Source of the DNA: Actinoallomurus iriomotensis
GTDB lineage: Bacteria; Actinomycetota; Actinomycetes; Streptosporangiales; Streptosporangiaceae
Assembly: GCF_030269445.1 (NCBI RefSeq)
Contig: NZ_BSTJ01000002.1
Location: 1 to 64,000, forward strand
Direction of reading: 5' to 3'
Length of the DNA stretch: 64,000 nt
The position numbers were made by a program, and so were the translations under genes. The notes under the pieces are model-generated. The model was not told where the DNA came from. It saw only the letters and a list, made by a program, of their open reading frames with translations, and did not search any database. Shown in pieces: positions 1-10,761 of this stretch. Position 1 is the stretch's first letter, and every line of letters begins with the position of its first letter.

Positions 1-122
1 GTTACTCACGTGTTACTCACCCGTTCGCCGCTCGAGTACCCCGAAGGGCCTTTCCGCTCGACTTGCATGTGTTAAGCACGCCGCCAGCGTTCGTCCTGAG
101 CCAGGATCAAACTCTCCGTTAA
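1..122 (-). rRNA. rrs: 16S ribosomal RNA, 5' end only
   Basis: The reverse complement reads as the start of bacterial 16S rRNA: the GAGTTTGATCCTGGCTCAG primer site, then the GACGAACGCTGGCGGCGTGC and AACACATGCAAGTCGAGCGG blocks and the variable V1 loop. The gene runs off the left edge, so only the first ~120 nt are present. The V1 loop resembles Thermomonosporaceae-type actinomycetes; this is an impression, not an alignment. The exact mature 5' end is uncertain by a few bases. Confidence 0.97.
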
Positions 123-356
123 GGTCAAAACGACAACCACCCGAAGGCGACTGCCAAACCTGAAGAGAAAAACAATCCCGGCAAGAATCATTCTTGCCAA
201 AGGAATCCAAAACCAAACCGACCAACCCATCAGACGATGGGCCAACCAGCCTGGTCGAGGACCAAAAGGCACTGGCTTTTAGCACACTGTTGAGTTCTCA
301 AGAAACGGACACCACCTTCGTGAACCCTTCCGGGCTCTCTCCGGGGCAACCCTTCT
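123..356 (-). other. rRNA operon leader
   Basis: This is transcribed leader between the proximal promoter and 16S. It holds the TTGAGAACTCAACAGTGTGC segment (minus strand, about 272-294) that recurs in actinobacterial rRNA leaders near the RNase III processing and antitermination signals, followed by an A/T-richer stretch before 16S. The short ORFs that cross it are not credible genes. Confidence 0.7.
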
Positions 357-384
357 AACTTACCACCCTCGGCTAGTTTGTCAA
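357..384 (-). promoter_or_regulatory. rRNA promoter, proximal
   Basis: On the minus strand there is a perfect -35 TTGACA (379-384), a 16-bp spacer and a -10 TAAGTT (357-362). It lies about 235 bp before 16S, as expected for a housekeeping-sigma rRNA promoter. Assigned by eye. Confidence 0.65.
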
Positions 385-663
385 CCCCCAGATCCGAAGA
401 TCTTAAAGATCAACCCACCAGCAGAAGATGGACCCCGCGACACGACCACCCAGCAGACAGACAACATCCACCAGGATGATCACTCATCGAAGGGACCCCA
501 CCCGGGCCGGCCACCTAGCAGGCGTCCTGCATCCCGTTCGTCGGGGCAACTCTCCCAGTCTACCTCGTCCAAACCGTGGTCCGGACCAAGAAGCTCTGTA
601 AGAGTCTGCTTGCCCTGAGGCCGGGCCGCCTTGCGGCGTTCCGTTCCCTCGCGGGCAAGAAGA

Positions 664-692
664 ACGTTACGTGCCCGGCTCCAACCCGTCAA
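664..692 (-). promoter_or_regulatory. rRNA promoter, distal
   Basis: On the minus strand there is a -35 TTGACG (687-692), a 17-bp spacer and a -10 TAACGT (664-669). Just upstream, two near-copies of CCCCAGCTCAGRGACG lie at about 714-770 in plus-strand coordinates and may be an activator or UP-like region. A second promoter 300 bp above the first is usual for multi-promoter actinomycete rrn operons. Confidence 0.65.
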
Positions 693-1475
693 ATTGCGGT
701 AACTTGCGCCGACACCCCAGCTCAGAGACGGGTTTCGCGCTAATCCCCAGCTCAGGGACGCCGGTCGTGACCAGACCGTGATCACCCCTTTCGGCCACCT
801 GAGCGCATCGGTAGGCGCAGTCACACCAGTCCCCCGAGCAGCCCTCACGGAGAAACAATGAGCGGCTTCGAGCCGAGCGAGCGGCTGCCATCGAATCGTT
901 CGAATGGGCACCACGGCCGGCCTGGCACGGAAGAGGCCGGTGCATAAGCGTGAGTCTCCTTGGAAACACCGACCAGTCAGGTCACCACAGGCCAGCAGCT
1001 TCACCGGAGCCGAACCGACCACAACTCCTGCCGCCGTCCCGGCCCGCTCACACAGAGTCAGGTTGAGGCGGCCACGCAACCCCAATAGGGCGACGCCGTG
1101 CCGGACAGCGGTCGTGAGCTCGCCGCGGAGGCCAGCTGGAGCAAGAACGAGGCGCCGGACTCCAGCCGACCGACCGGTCACCATATGCACCGCACCGCGA
1201 CATGGTCGCCGTAATGAGCAACACGACGCCGACCCTGCGCTGCAACGACGAACGCCGCGAGGAGCGGACCGACCTGATCTGCCATGGAGACGAAGGCCGC
1301 CGCCTTTACGTTGTAGATCATCGAAACAGGTGGCGAGACCGTCAGCGGTGTGAGGTGCAGGGCCTCGGCGGGCGCGGTGACCGCGTCCTCCACACGCAGG
1401 CCGCACAGGGGTCGGTCTCGGTGAGGAGGACACGAGTATCGGCCGGATGCCCGCCGACCGACCCGGCCAACACGG
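693..1475. other. non-coding stretch upstream of the rRNA operon
   Basis: I see no convincing gene here. Open frames on both strands lack family similarity and have arginine-rich shadow-type composition. One minus-strand frame starting with ATG near 945 has an AAGGAG ahead of it, but it would end inside the distal rRNA promoter. The stretch may carry further upstream rrn control elements. Confidence 0.5.
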
Positions 1476-1870
1476 CGAACCCGCGTCTCAGGGCCGACCA
1501 CCGAAGGGACCGAGCCGACCGCCGCCCACGTCGTCACGCCGCTCGCCCTCACGGCCGGGTGTAGGCCGACCGACCCGACCGACACGGCGAACCCATGTCT
1601 CGGGGGGCGACCACCGAAGAGATCGAGCCGACCGCCGCCGCCCACGTCGCCACACCCCTCGCCCCCACGGCCAGGTAGCCACCGACCAACTCAGCCGACA
1701 TGACGAACTCATGTCTCAGGGCCGACCACCGAAAGGATCGAGCCGACCATCGCCGCCCACGTCGCCACACCCCTCGCCCCCACGGCCAGGTATCCACCGA
1801 CCAACCCAGCCGACACGGCGAACCCATGGCTCAGGGCCGACCCATCGCCACCCACGTCGTCGCGCCGTTC
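1476..1870. repeat. imperfect ~113-bp tandem repeat
   Basis: A unit beginning near CGAACCCATGTCTCAGGGCC recurs with starts at 1476, 1588, 1704 and 1819, giving periods of 112, 116 and 115 bp. The last copy is partial. Each unit also holds CACGTCGYCACRCC and a CTCRCCCYCACGGCC block. Frames run through the array on both strands, but the periods are not all multiples of three and no family is recognisable, so it is treated as non-coding repeat. Confidence 0.75.
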
Positions 1871-1958
1871 GCCCTGACGGTCCTGCTGTCCTTGCCGTGC
1901 GCGGCCGGCGCACCGGTTCCCCGCCACGGTCCGAGATGGGCCGGCCCGCTCCCCCGGT

Positions 1959-1987
1959 TCTCCAGGCCGCCGGGCACGGCCTGGAGA
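1959..1987 (-). terminator. hairpin after tyrS
   Basis: TCTCCAGGCC (1959-1968) pairs perfectly with GGCCTGGAGA (1978-1987) across a 9-nt loop, six bases beyond the tyrS stop. There is no U-tract, as is common for actinobacterial terminators. Confidence 0.55.
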
Positions 1988-1992
1988 CACGG

Positions 1993-3255
1993 CTAGGAGA
2001 CCGTCACACCGCCGACGTTGCGCTTCCCGCGGCGCAGGACCAGGAAGCGGCCGTGGAGCAGGTCCGACGACGACGGCATGGCCGCCTCGTCGGTCACCTT
2101 GACGTTGTTGACGTACGCGCCGCCCTGGGCGATCGTGCGGCGAGCCTCCGACTTGCTGCCCACCAGCTTCGTCTCCGTCAGCAGGTCCACCACCGACGGC
2201 AGCGGAGCCGACACCTCGGCCGACGGGACCGACGCCAGGGCGCTCTCCAGCGTCCGTTCGTCCAGCTCCCCCAGGTCCCCCTGGCCGAACAGCGCCCGGG
2301 ACGCGGCGATCACCTTGCCCGTCTCGTCCTCGCCGTGGACGAGGGTCGTCAGCTCCTCCGCGAGGGCACGCTGGGCCAGCCGGGCGGCGGGACGGTCGCT
2401 GGTCGCCTTCTCCAGTTCCTCGATCTCCTCCCGGCCGCGGAAGCTGAAGAACTTCAGGAACCGTACGACGTCGCGGTCATCGGCGTTGAGCCAGAACTGG
2501 TAGAAGGCGTACGGCGTCGTCAGCGACGGATCCAGCCAGTACGTCTCCCCGCCCGCCGTCTTGCCGAACTTCGTGCCGTCCGCCCGGGTCACCAGCGGCG
2601 TCGTCAGCGCGTGGGCCGTGCCGCCCTCCGCCCGGCGGATGAGGTCGACGCCGGAGGCGAGGTTGCCCCACTGGTCGCTGCCGCCGGTCTGGAGCCGGCA
2701 GCCGTAGCGGCGGTAGAGCTCCAGGTAGTCCAGCGACTGCAGCAGCATGTAGCTGAACTCGGTGTAGCTCAGCCCGGTGGTCTCCAGGCGGTTGCGGACC
2801 ATGTCGCGGGCCAGCATGCGGTTCACCGGGAAGTGCTTGCCGACGTCGCGCAGGAACTCGATGGCCGACATCGGGCCGGTCCAGTCGAGGTTGCTGACGA
2901 TCAGGCCCTCGTCGTCGCTGAGCGACAGGAACCGCGAGACCTGTTCCCGGATCCGCTCGAGCCAGCCCGCCACGACGTCTTCGGAGTTCAGCGTCCGCTC
3001 GGCGCTCTTGCCCGACGGATCGCCGATCAGGCCCGTCGCGCCGCCGACCAGGCCGATCGTGCGGTGCCCGGCGAGCTGGAAACGCCGCAGCGTCAGGAGC
3101 TGGACCAGGTTGCCGAGGTGCAGCGACGGCGCGGTCGGGTCGAACCCGCAATAGAGCGTGACCGGCCCCGCGGCGAGCATGGCTCGCAGTTCGTCCAGGT
3201 CAGTGGACTGCGCGATCAAGCCGCGCCACGCGAGGTCATCCAGAATGTCGGTCAC
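1993..3255 (-). CDS. tyrS: tyrosyl-tRNA synthetase
   Basis: This class I synthetase charges tRNA-Tyr in the cytoplasm. The 420-aa length is normal for bacterial TyrS. The HIGH-type motif is HLGN (residues 47-50) after the [10 protein letters not shown] tyrosine-binding strand. GGSDQWGN (191-198) and the KFGKT form of the KMSKS loop (229-233) follow. An S4-like RNA-binding domain fills roughly residues 350-415. It is transcribed towards the rRNA operon and closed by a hairpin. I see no T-box leader. The ATG start keeps the family N-terminus [13 protein letters not shown]. Confidence 0.97.
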   Translation of the reverse strand: MTDILDDLAWRGLIAQSTDLDELRAMLAAGPVTLYCGFDPTAPSLHLGNLVQLLTLRRFQLAGHRTIGLVGGATGLIGDPSGKSAERTLNSEDVVAGWLERIREQVSRFLSLSDDEGLIVSNLDWTGPMSAIEFLRDVGKHFPVNRMLARDMVRNRLETTGLSYTEFSYMLLQSLDYLELYRRYGCRLQTGGSDQWGNLASGVDLIRRAEGGTAHALTTPLVTRADGTKFGKTAGGETYWLDPSLTTPYAFYQFWLNADDRDVVRFLKFFSFRGREEIEELEKATSDRPAARLAQRALAEELTTLVHGEDETGKVIAASRALFGQGDLGELDERTLESALASVPSAEVSAPLPSVVDLLTETKLVGSKSEARRTIAQGGAYVNNVKVTDEAAMPSSSDLLHGRFLVLRRGKRNVGGVTVS

Positions 3256-3324
3256 GTTCTCCCTCGTCTCGTCGAGCGTCCGGCAACGAGCATGCCGGTG
3301 GGCCGAGGATAAAAATAGTGGTTT

Positions 3325-3948
3325 TCAGCCCTGGTCTATCACCGTACGGCGTCGTGGCGTGTGCAGCCGGTACGGGGACACGCTCGGGTCGCCGTCGATC
3401 CAGAACCGCCACGGCACGTCCTTGGCGCTGCTGACTCCCGTGCGCGGGCCCGTGCGGAAGGACGGCGCGGGTGATCCGGACGAGACGCGCAGCGGGCTGT
3501 CCGGGTCGCAGACGTCGGTGCCGGACAGTTCGCGGTCGATGGCCAGGGCCTCGCACAGCCGCGCCGGTCCGCGCGCGAGATCGCGGGTGGCCGAGCGGGG
3601 CCGGCGGGCCGCGGCCAGCTCACGGCCCTCGACGATCTCGCCGGCCCGCAGCAGCACCGCCGCCGCCGTGCCCTCACCCAGGCAGACCAGATTGACGCAG
3701 AAGTGCATGCCGTAGGTGAAGTAGACGTACGCGTGGCCGGGCGGGCCGAACATCACCGCGTTGCGTTTCGTCGGGCCCCGGTAGGCGTGCGAGGCCGGGT
3801 CGCGCGGGCCGGCGTACGCCTCGACCTCGGTCAGCCGCACCGAGACGACGCCCTCGGCCGTGGTGCGGGTGAGCACGCAGCCGAGGAGGTCCGGCGCGAC
3901 CTCCTCGGCCAGGCGATCGAAGAACGAACGCGGCAGCACGTCGGCCAT
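3325..3948 (-). CDS. DNA-3-methyladenine glycosylase (AAG/MPG family)
   Basis: This base-excision repair enzyme removes alkylated purines. At 207 aa it has the usual size. It carries the family segments [47 protein letters not shown] and LLRAGE, and DLARGPARL near the middle. Glu in TEVEAY and Tyr/His in the ASHAYRG region match the substrate pocket of human AAG homologues. The ATG overlaps the argH stop by one base (TGATG), so the two are coupled; longer upstream frames are argH shadow. The argH neighbour is common in actinomycetes. Confidence 0.93.
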   Translation of the reverse strand: MADVLPRSFFDRLAEEVAPDLLGCVLTRTTAEGVVSVRLTEVEAYAGPRDPASHAYRGPTKRNAVMFGPPGHAYVYFTYGMHFCVNLVCLGEGTAAAVLLRAGEIVEGRELAAARRPRSATRDLARGPARLCEALAIDRELSGTDVCDPDSPLRVSSGSPAPSFRTGPRTGVSSAKDVPWRFWIDGDPSVSPYRLHTPRRRTVIDQG

Positions 3949-5378
3949 CAGGAGCCGCCGGCCGCCCAGGACGCGTGGGAGTCGGCGAGCGACCGCAATG
4001 CGGTCAGCTGCTGGGCGACCCGATCGGGTGAGGTGCCGCCGTACGCCTTGCGGGCGGCGAGGGCCCCCTGCACCGAGAACACGTCGCGTACGTCGGGGGT
4101 CAGGTGCGGCGACACCTTGGCCAGCTCCTCGTCGGTGAGGTCGCCGAAGTCCTTGTCGTTGACCTGGCACCAGACCACGAGGTGACCGACGACCTCGTGC
4201 GCGTCGCGGAACGGCACGCCCTTGCGAACCAGCAGCTCGGCCAGGTCGGTGGCGAGGGCGAAGCCCTGGGGCGCCAGCGACTCCAGCCGGGCGGTGTTGA
4301 CGCGCATCGTGGCGATGAGCCCGGACACGGCCGGCAGGACCAGGAGCAGGGTCTCGACGGCGTCGAAGACGCCCTCTTTGTCCTCCTGCAGGTCACGGTT
4401 GTAGGTCAGCGGCAGGCCCTTGAGCGTCGTGAGCAGGGCGGTGAGGTGGCCGATGAGACGGCCGCTCTTGCCGCGCGCGAGCTCCGCGACGTCCGGGTTC
4501 TTCTTCTGCGGCATGATCGAGGAGCCGGTGGCGTAGGTGTCGTCCATCTCGATCCACCGGAACTCCTGCGACGCCCACAGCACCACCTCCTCGCCGAGCC
4601 GCGACAGGTGCACGCCGATCAGCGCGGCGGCGGCCAGGAACTCCACGGCGAAGTCACGGTCGCTGACCGCGTCCATGGAGTTGGGCGCGGCCGCGTCGAA
4701 CCCGAGCTCGTCGGCGACCGTCTCGGGGTCGAGCGGCAGTGAGGACCCGGCGAGCGCGCCGGATCCGAGCGGGCTGACGGCGGCGCGCTTGTCCCAGTCG
4801 CGCAGCCGGTCGACGTCGCGGGCGAACCCCTGGACGTGGGCCAGCAGCTGGTGGGAGAACAGCACCGGCTGCGCGTGCTGCAGATGCGTCATGCCGGGCG
4901 CGGCCACGCCCATGTTCTGCTCGGCCTGCGCGATGAGCGCGGTCTCCAGCTCGACGAGCCGCGACACGATCTGGCGTACGTGGTCGCGCAGGTAGAGCCG
5001 CATGTCGGTGGCGACCTGGTCGTTGCGGCTACGGCCGGCGCGCAGCTTTCCGCCGAGAGTGCCCAGGCGCTCCAGGAGGCCGCGCTCGAGGGCGGTGTGC
5101 ACGTCCTCGTCGGCCACGGCGGGCCGGAACTCACCGGAGCGGCAGGCCGCCTCCAGGTCGTCGAGCGCGTCCAGCATGCGGGACAGCTCGTCGTCGGTGA
5201 GCAGGCCCGCACGGTGCAGCACCCGCGCGTGGGCTCGCGACCCGAGCAGATCGTACGGCGCGAGGCGCCAGTCGAACTGCACGCTCACCGACAGCCGGGC
5301 GAGGGCCTCCGACGGCCCGCCCTCGAACCGTCCGCCCCACAGCCTGGTCGGCGTCCTGCGGTGTTGCTCATCCGTCAC
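3948..5378 (-). CDS. argH: argininosuccinate lyase
   Basis: This is the last step of arginine synthesis: argininosuccinate to arginine and fumarate. It is 476 aa with TRLWGGRF near the start, [12 protein letters not shown] (111-122), THLQHAQP (164-171) and the fumarase/aspartase signature [12 protein letters not shown] (285-296), which contains the catalytic serine. I chose GTG at 5378 because it gives the usual short extension before RLWGGRF. An in-frame ATG at 5411 has a better GGAG at 8-nt spacing and is a real alternative. A TTGCA half-site upstream may be an ArgR contact. argG is not next to it. Confidence 0.96.
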   Translation of the reverse strand: MTDEQHRRTPTRLWGGRFEGGPSEALARLSVSVQFDWRLAPYDLLGSRAHARVLHRAGLLTDDELSRMLDALDDLEAACRSGEFRPAVADEDVHTALERGLLERLGTLGGKLRAGRSRNDQVATDMRLYLRDHVRQIVSRLVELETALIAQAEQNMGVAAPGMTHLQHAQPVLFSHQLLAHVQGFARDVDRLRDWDKRAAVSPLGSGALAGSSLPLDPETVADELGFDAAAPNSMDAVSDRDFAVEFLAAAALIGVHLSRLGEEVVLWASQEFRWIEMDDTYATGSSIMPQKKNPDVAELARGKSGRLIGHLTALLTTLKGLPLTYNRDLQEDKEGVFDAVETLLLVLPAVSGLIATMRVNTARLESLAPQGFALATDLAELLVRKGVPFRDAHEVVGHLVVWCQVNDKDFGDLTDEELAKVSPHLTPDVRDVFSVQGALAARKAYGGTSPDRVAQQLTALRSLADSHASWAAGGS

Positions 5379-5523
5379 GCTGGTTCTTCTCTCACGAATC
5401 GACGACGACATGGAGTGTTCTCCGTTACCCACTGCAATATCACGGCTGGACGCGTGCGACGGACCTGGCGGTCACGCCTCGCGGTCACGGCGCTCACGAA
5501 CGAACGGGGTCCTGGACGTACCC

Positions 5524-6150
5524 CTAGGCTCCTCGTTCCGCACTCTCCGGAGCCGGGCGCGCGCCGGCGGGCACATGCCGCAGGTCGTCCGCCGGATGCC
5601 ACGACGGCGGAGCCGGGTGGCCGGAGTCGGTGTCGCGCGGCGGCTCGGCGCGGCGCTCGGTCAGCGCCAGCAGCGACGACGCGAGGTCGGCGCCGCCGGA
5701 CGGATCGCGCGAGATGACCAGGACCGTGTCGTCGCCGGCGACCGTGCCGAGCACGGACGACCAGTCGGCGTGGTCGATGGCCGAGGCGAGCAGCTGCGCG
5801 GCGCCCGGAGGCGTACGCACGATCACGAGGTTGGCGGAGGACTCCGCGGACACGAGGAGCTCCTGCGCGAGCCGGGCCAGCCGGCCGGTGAAGGTCTCGG
5901 CGCCGCGCGGCCGGGCCCGGCGGATGCGTTCGCCGCCCTCCCCGGGCACGGTGTAGATCAGCGAGCCGTCCGCGGCCCGCAGCTTGACCACGCCGATGTC
6001 CACGAGGTCGCGGGAGAGCGTCGCCTGGGTCACGTCGACTCCCTCGTCGGCGAGCAGCTTGGCCAGCTCGCTCTGGGAGTGCACGGCGTTGCGGCCCAGC
6101 AGCTCGACGATGCGCGACTGCCGCGCGGTCTTGGTCAGGGGCGTGGTCAT
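5524..6150 (-). CDS. argR: arginine repressor ArgR
   Basis: This is the arginine-sensing hexameric repressor of arg genes. The N-terminal winged helix (residues 1-75) has the signature SQSELAKLL...[10 protein letters not shown]; the C-terminal oligomerisation and arginine-binding domain follows with [17 protein letters not shown] and the GTVAGDDT loop. The protein is 208 aa against about 150-170 for most ArgR. The extra ~45 C-terminal residues are Pro/Arg/Ala-rich with no recognised domain. It overlaps the preceding small ORF by ATGA. The ATGCAT operator before argC is its likely target. Confidence 0.95.
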   Translation of the reverse strand: MTTPLTKTARQSRIVELLGRNAVHSQSELAKLLADEGVDVTQATLSRDLVDIGVVKLRAADGSLIYTVPGEGGERIRRARPRGAETFTGRLARLAQELLVSAESSANLVIVRTPPGAAQLLASAIDHADWSSVLGTVAGDDTVLVISRDPSGGADLASSLLALTERRAEPPRDTDSGHPAPPSWHPADDLRHVPAGARPAPESAERGA

Positions 6151-6263
6151 GAGTCCCGCGTCCCACCCCGTGAGAACGCTCCACGGGCTCCGCGTGCGCG
6201 GCGGAGCCCGGGAGCCGCGGCGGAGGCGCCGGGCCCGCCGCTTCGCTCGCTTCGCTCGATCAT
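6147..6263 (-). CDS. 38-aa bridging micro-ORF between argD and argR
   Basis: Its ATG overlaps the argD stop (ATGA at 6260-6263) and its stop overlaps the argR ATG (ATGA at 6147-6150), so it spans the junction exactly. It begins [10 protein letters not shown], close to the (M/V)xERSER start of the micro-ORFs between alaS and ruvX. The rest is Ala/Gly/Arg-rich with no family. A role in passing ribosomes from argD to argR is inferred from the two overlaps. Whether the peptide matters is unknown. Confidence 0.5.
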   Translation of the reverse strand: MIERSERSGGPGASAAAPGLRRARGARGAFSRGGTRDS

Positions 6264-7432
6264 GTCTTCCTCAAGATATCCGGCAACGCCCCGGTGAAGG
6301 AGGCGACTTCGCCGGATGTGATGATCAAAGGCGGTGCGACGCGGATGACGTCGGGCTTGACCGCGTTGACGAGGAAGCCGGCGTCGCGGGCGGCCGCCTC
6401 GACGTCGGCCGACTTCGGCTCGGACAGCACGAGGGCGCGCCACAGACCGGCGCCGCGGACGCGGGCCAGCAGCGGGTGGCCGGCCGCCGCGATGCCGTCG
6501 GCGAGCTGCTCGCCGACGGCGGTGACGTGGTCGAGCAGGCATTCCTTGTCGATCGTGTCGAGGACGGCGAGGGCCGCGGCGCAGGCGACCGGGTTGCCGC
6601 CGAACGTCGAGCCGTGGTCGCCCTTGCCGAACGCGGTGCCGTAGTCGCCGAAACCGACGCACGCGCCGATCGGCAGGCCGCCGCCCAGACCCTTCGCGAG
6701 GGTGATCACGTCGGGGCGGATGCCCTCGCGCTGGTGCTGGAACCACACGCCGGTACGGCCGATGCCGCTCTGGATCTCGTCGATGACCAGGGCCGCGCCG
6801 GTCTCGTCGCAGATCTGCCGCGCGGCGGCGAGGTAGCCCTGCGGGGCCGGTACGACGCCGCCCTCGCCCTGGGTCGGCTCGAGGAACACCGCGGCGCACT
6901 CGCCGGTCACGGCCTCGCGCAGCTCGTCGACGGAGCCGTAGGTCACGAAGCGAACATCCGCCCCGAACGGCCCGAACGGCTCTCGGATCGACGCCTTGCC
7001 GGTCAGCGCGAGCGCGCCCATCGTACGGCCGTGGAACCCGCCGTCGGCGGCGACGACGTACGTCCGGTCGGGGCCGGCGTGCCGGCGGACCAGCTTGTAG
7101 GCGGCCTCGTTGGCCTCGGCGCCGGAGTTGGTGAAGAAGACCCGTCCGTCGCCGCCGAGCAGCCCGAGGAGGCGTTCGGCGAGGCGGACGCCGGGCTCGT
7201 GGACGAAGAGGTTCGAGGTGTGCGCGAGCGTGCCGGCCTGCGCCGAGACGGCCTCGACCAGGGCCGGATGCGCGTGCCCGAGCGCGGAGACGGCGATGCC
7301 GGCGATGAGGTCGAGGTAGGTGTTGCCGTCGGCGTCCCAGACGCGGCAACCCTCGCCGCGGGCCAGTGCGAGCGGCGGCACTCCGTAGTTGGGCATCATC
7401 GCCGCCTCGAAACGGCTCCGTAGCTCGGCCAC
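6260..7432 (-). CDS. argD: acetylornithine aminotransferase
   Basis: This PLP-dependent class III transaminase converts N-acetylglutamate semialdehyde to N-acetylornithine. From GTG at 7432 it is 390 aa and begins [17 protein letters not shown], as family members do. It shows [15 protein letters not shown], the PLP-contacting [13 protein letters not shown] and [10 protein letters not shown] with the Schiff-base lysine. The GTG has AAGGAGG four bases ahead. The frame is open 23 codons further to an ATG at 7501 that overlaps the argB stop (ATGA) and would add a leader starting MSERSER. Both starts may be used. Confidence 0.95.
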   Translation of the reverse strand: MAELRSRFEAAMMPNYGVPPLALARGEGCRVWDADGNTYLDLIAGIAVSALGHAHPALVEAVSAQAGTLAHTSNLFVHEPGVRLAERLLGLLGGDGRVFFTNSGAEANEAAYKLVRRHAGPDRTYVVAADGGFHGRTMGALALTGKASIREPFGPFGADVRFVTYGSVDELREAVTGECAAVFLEPTQGEGGVVPAPQGYLAAARQICDETGAALVIDEIQSGIGRTGVWFQHQREGIRPDVITLAKGLGGGLPIGACVGFGDYGTAFGKGDHGSTFGGNPVACAAALAVLDTIDKECLLDHVTAVGEQLADGIAAAGHPLLARVRGAGLWRALVLSEPKSADVEAAARDAGFLVNAVKPDVIRVAPPLIITSGEVASFTGALPDILRKT

Positions 7433-7501
7433 GAGCCCTCCTTCGTCGGAGGAGAGACCAGATGCGCTGTGCTCGCCGATTCGCTCACTTCGTTCGCTCA
7501 T
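7433..7501 (-). repeat. MSERSER coupling repeat, copy at argB-argD
   Basis: This 69-bp segment runs from an ATG overlapping the argB stop to the GTG of argD. Its last ~30 bases (CTGGTCTCTCCTCCGACGAA, then GGAGGGCTC) are almost identical to the two 68-bp copies between alaS and ruvX, and its start encodes MSERSER like theirs. CCTCC and GGAGG can pair around GACGAA and hide the argD Shine-Dalgarno. With 69 rather than 68 bp it reads in frame into argD. Confidence 0.7.
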
Positions 7502-8399
7502 TCCGGCACCACCATCGTCCCGATCCCTTCGTCGGTGAAGATCTCCAGTAGCAGCGAGTGCTCGATGCGGCCGTCGAGGACGTGGGCCTGGGGCACGCCG
7601 CCGCGTACGGCGCGCAGGCACGCCTCCATCTTGGGCACCATGCCGGCCGACAGTTCGGGCAGCATCGTCTCCAGCTCCGCGGCGGTCAGTCGGGCGATCA
7701 CGTCGCCCGGGTCGCCGGAGGGCGGCCAGTCGGCGTACAGGCCGTCGACGTCGGTGAGCACGATGAGCTTGGTCGCCTGCAGCGCCACGGCCAGCGCGCC
7801 GGCCGCGGTGTCGGCGTTGACGTTGTAGACCTCGCCGTCGTCACCGCGCGCGATGCTGGAGATGACGGGGATGCGGCCGTCGTCGAGCAGGCTGCGCACG
7901 GCGCCGGCGTCGACCTGGACGATCTCACCGACCTGGCCGATGTCGACCGACTCGCCGTCGACGATCGCGGGCTTGCGCTCGGCGGTGAACAGGCGCGCGT
8001 CCTCGCCCGACATGCCGACGCCGAAGGCGCCGTGCCGGTTGAGCATTCCGACGACGTCGCGGCTGACCTGGCCGACCAGCACCATGCGGACGACGTCCAT
8101 GGTCTCGGGGGTGGTGACGCGCAGGCCCGCCTTGAAGCTGGACTCGATGCCGAGGCGGTCGAGCTGGGCGTTGATCTGCGGGCCGCCGCCGTGCACGACG
8201 ACCGGGCGCAGCCCGGCGTAACGAAGGAAGGCGACGTCCTGGGCGAAGGCCGGCCGGAGCTCCTCGTCGGTCATGGCGTGGCCGCCGTACTTGATCACGA
8301 CGGTCTTGCCGTGGAACTCCTGCAGCCACGGCAGCGCCTCGATGAGCGTCGTCGCCTTGCGCAGTGCCTCGACGGCGTCGCGGGTCGGGGGGAGGGCGG

Positions 8400-8403
<4 letters not shown>
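7498..8403 (-). CDS. argB: acetylglutamate kinase
   Basis: This enzyme phosphorylates N-acetylglutamate, usually the arginine-inhibited step. It is 301 aa of the amino-acid-kinase fold: VIKYGGHAM near residue 37, the [10 protein letters not shown] glycine loop, [32 protein letters not shown] and the C-terminal [14 protein letters not shown] that ends arginine-sensitive forms. The N-terminal helix before the kinase core (residues 1-30) is typical of the hexameric, feedback-inhibited type. ATGA overlaps join it to argJ upstream and to the argD leader downstream. Confidence 0.97.
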
Positions 8404-10582
<2,179 letters not shown>

Positions 10583-10612
10583 TCACGTCTCCACTCTCGA
10601 GGCAATGGTGAA

Positions 10613-10641
10613 AGTATGCATTGAGATGCATCATCATGCAA
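10613..10641 (-). promoter_or_regulatory. argC promoter with ArgR operator
   Basis: On the minus strand there is a -35 TTGCAT (10636-10641), a 17-bp spacer and a -10 CATACT (10613-10618). ATGCA(T/A) starts at 10616, 10626 and 10636, exactly one helical turn apart, across the whole promoter. TTGCAT/ATGCAT half-sites are what actinobacterial ARG boxes look like, and argR is in the operon itself. Repression by arginine-bound ArgR blocking RNA polymerase is inferred. Confidence 0.75.
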
Positions 10642-10761
10642 GACTGATCTTCGCGGACGGTGACCACCCGGAACGGCTCGCAAGCCGATGACCTGCGGGC
10701 ACGCGGAGGGTACGGCCGAACACGGCCACCCCGGCCGGGGCCCGGACCACGCGCGGTGACA

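Noticed and set aside
667-969. Minus-strand ORF with AAGGAG upstream (starts near 945)
   Set aside because: It overlaps the distal rRNA promoter, no recognisable domain, composition unlike neighbours.
1447-3312. 621-codon plus-strand frame across the 113-bp repeat and tyrS
   Set aside because: It runs antisense through tyrS and its repeat part shows no protein family.
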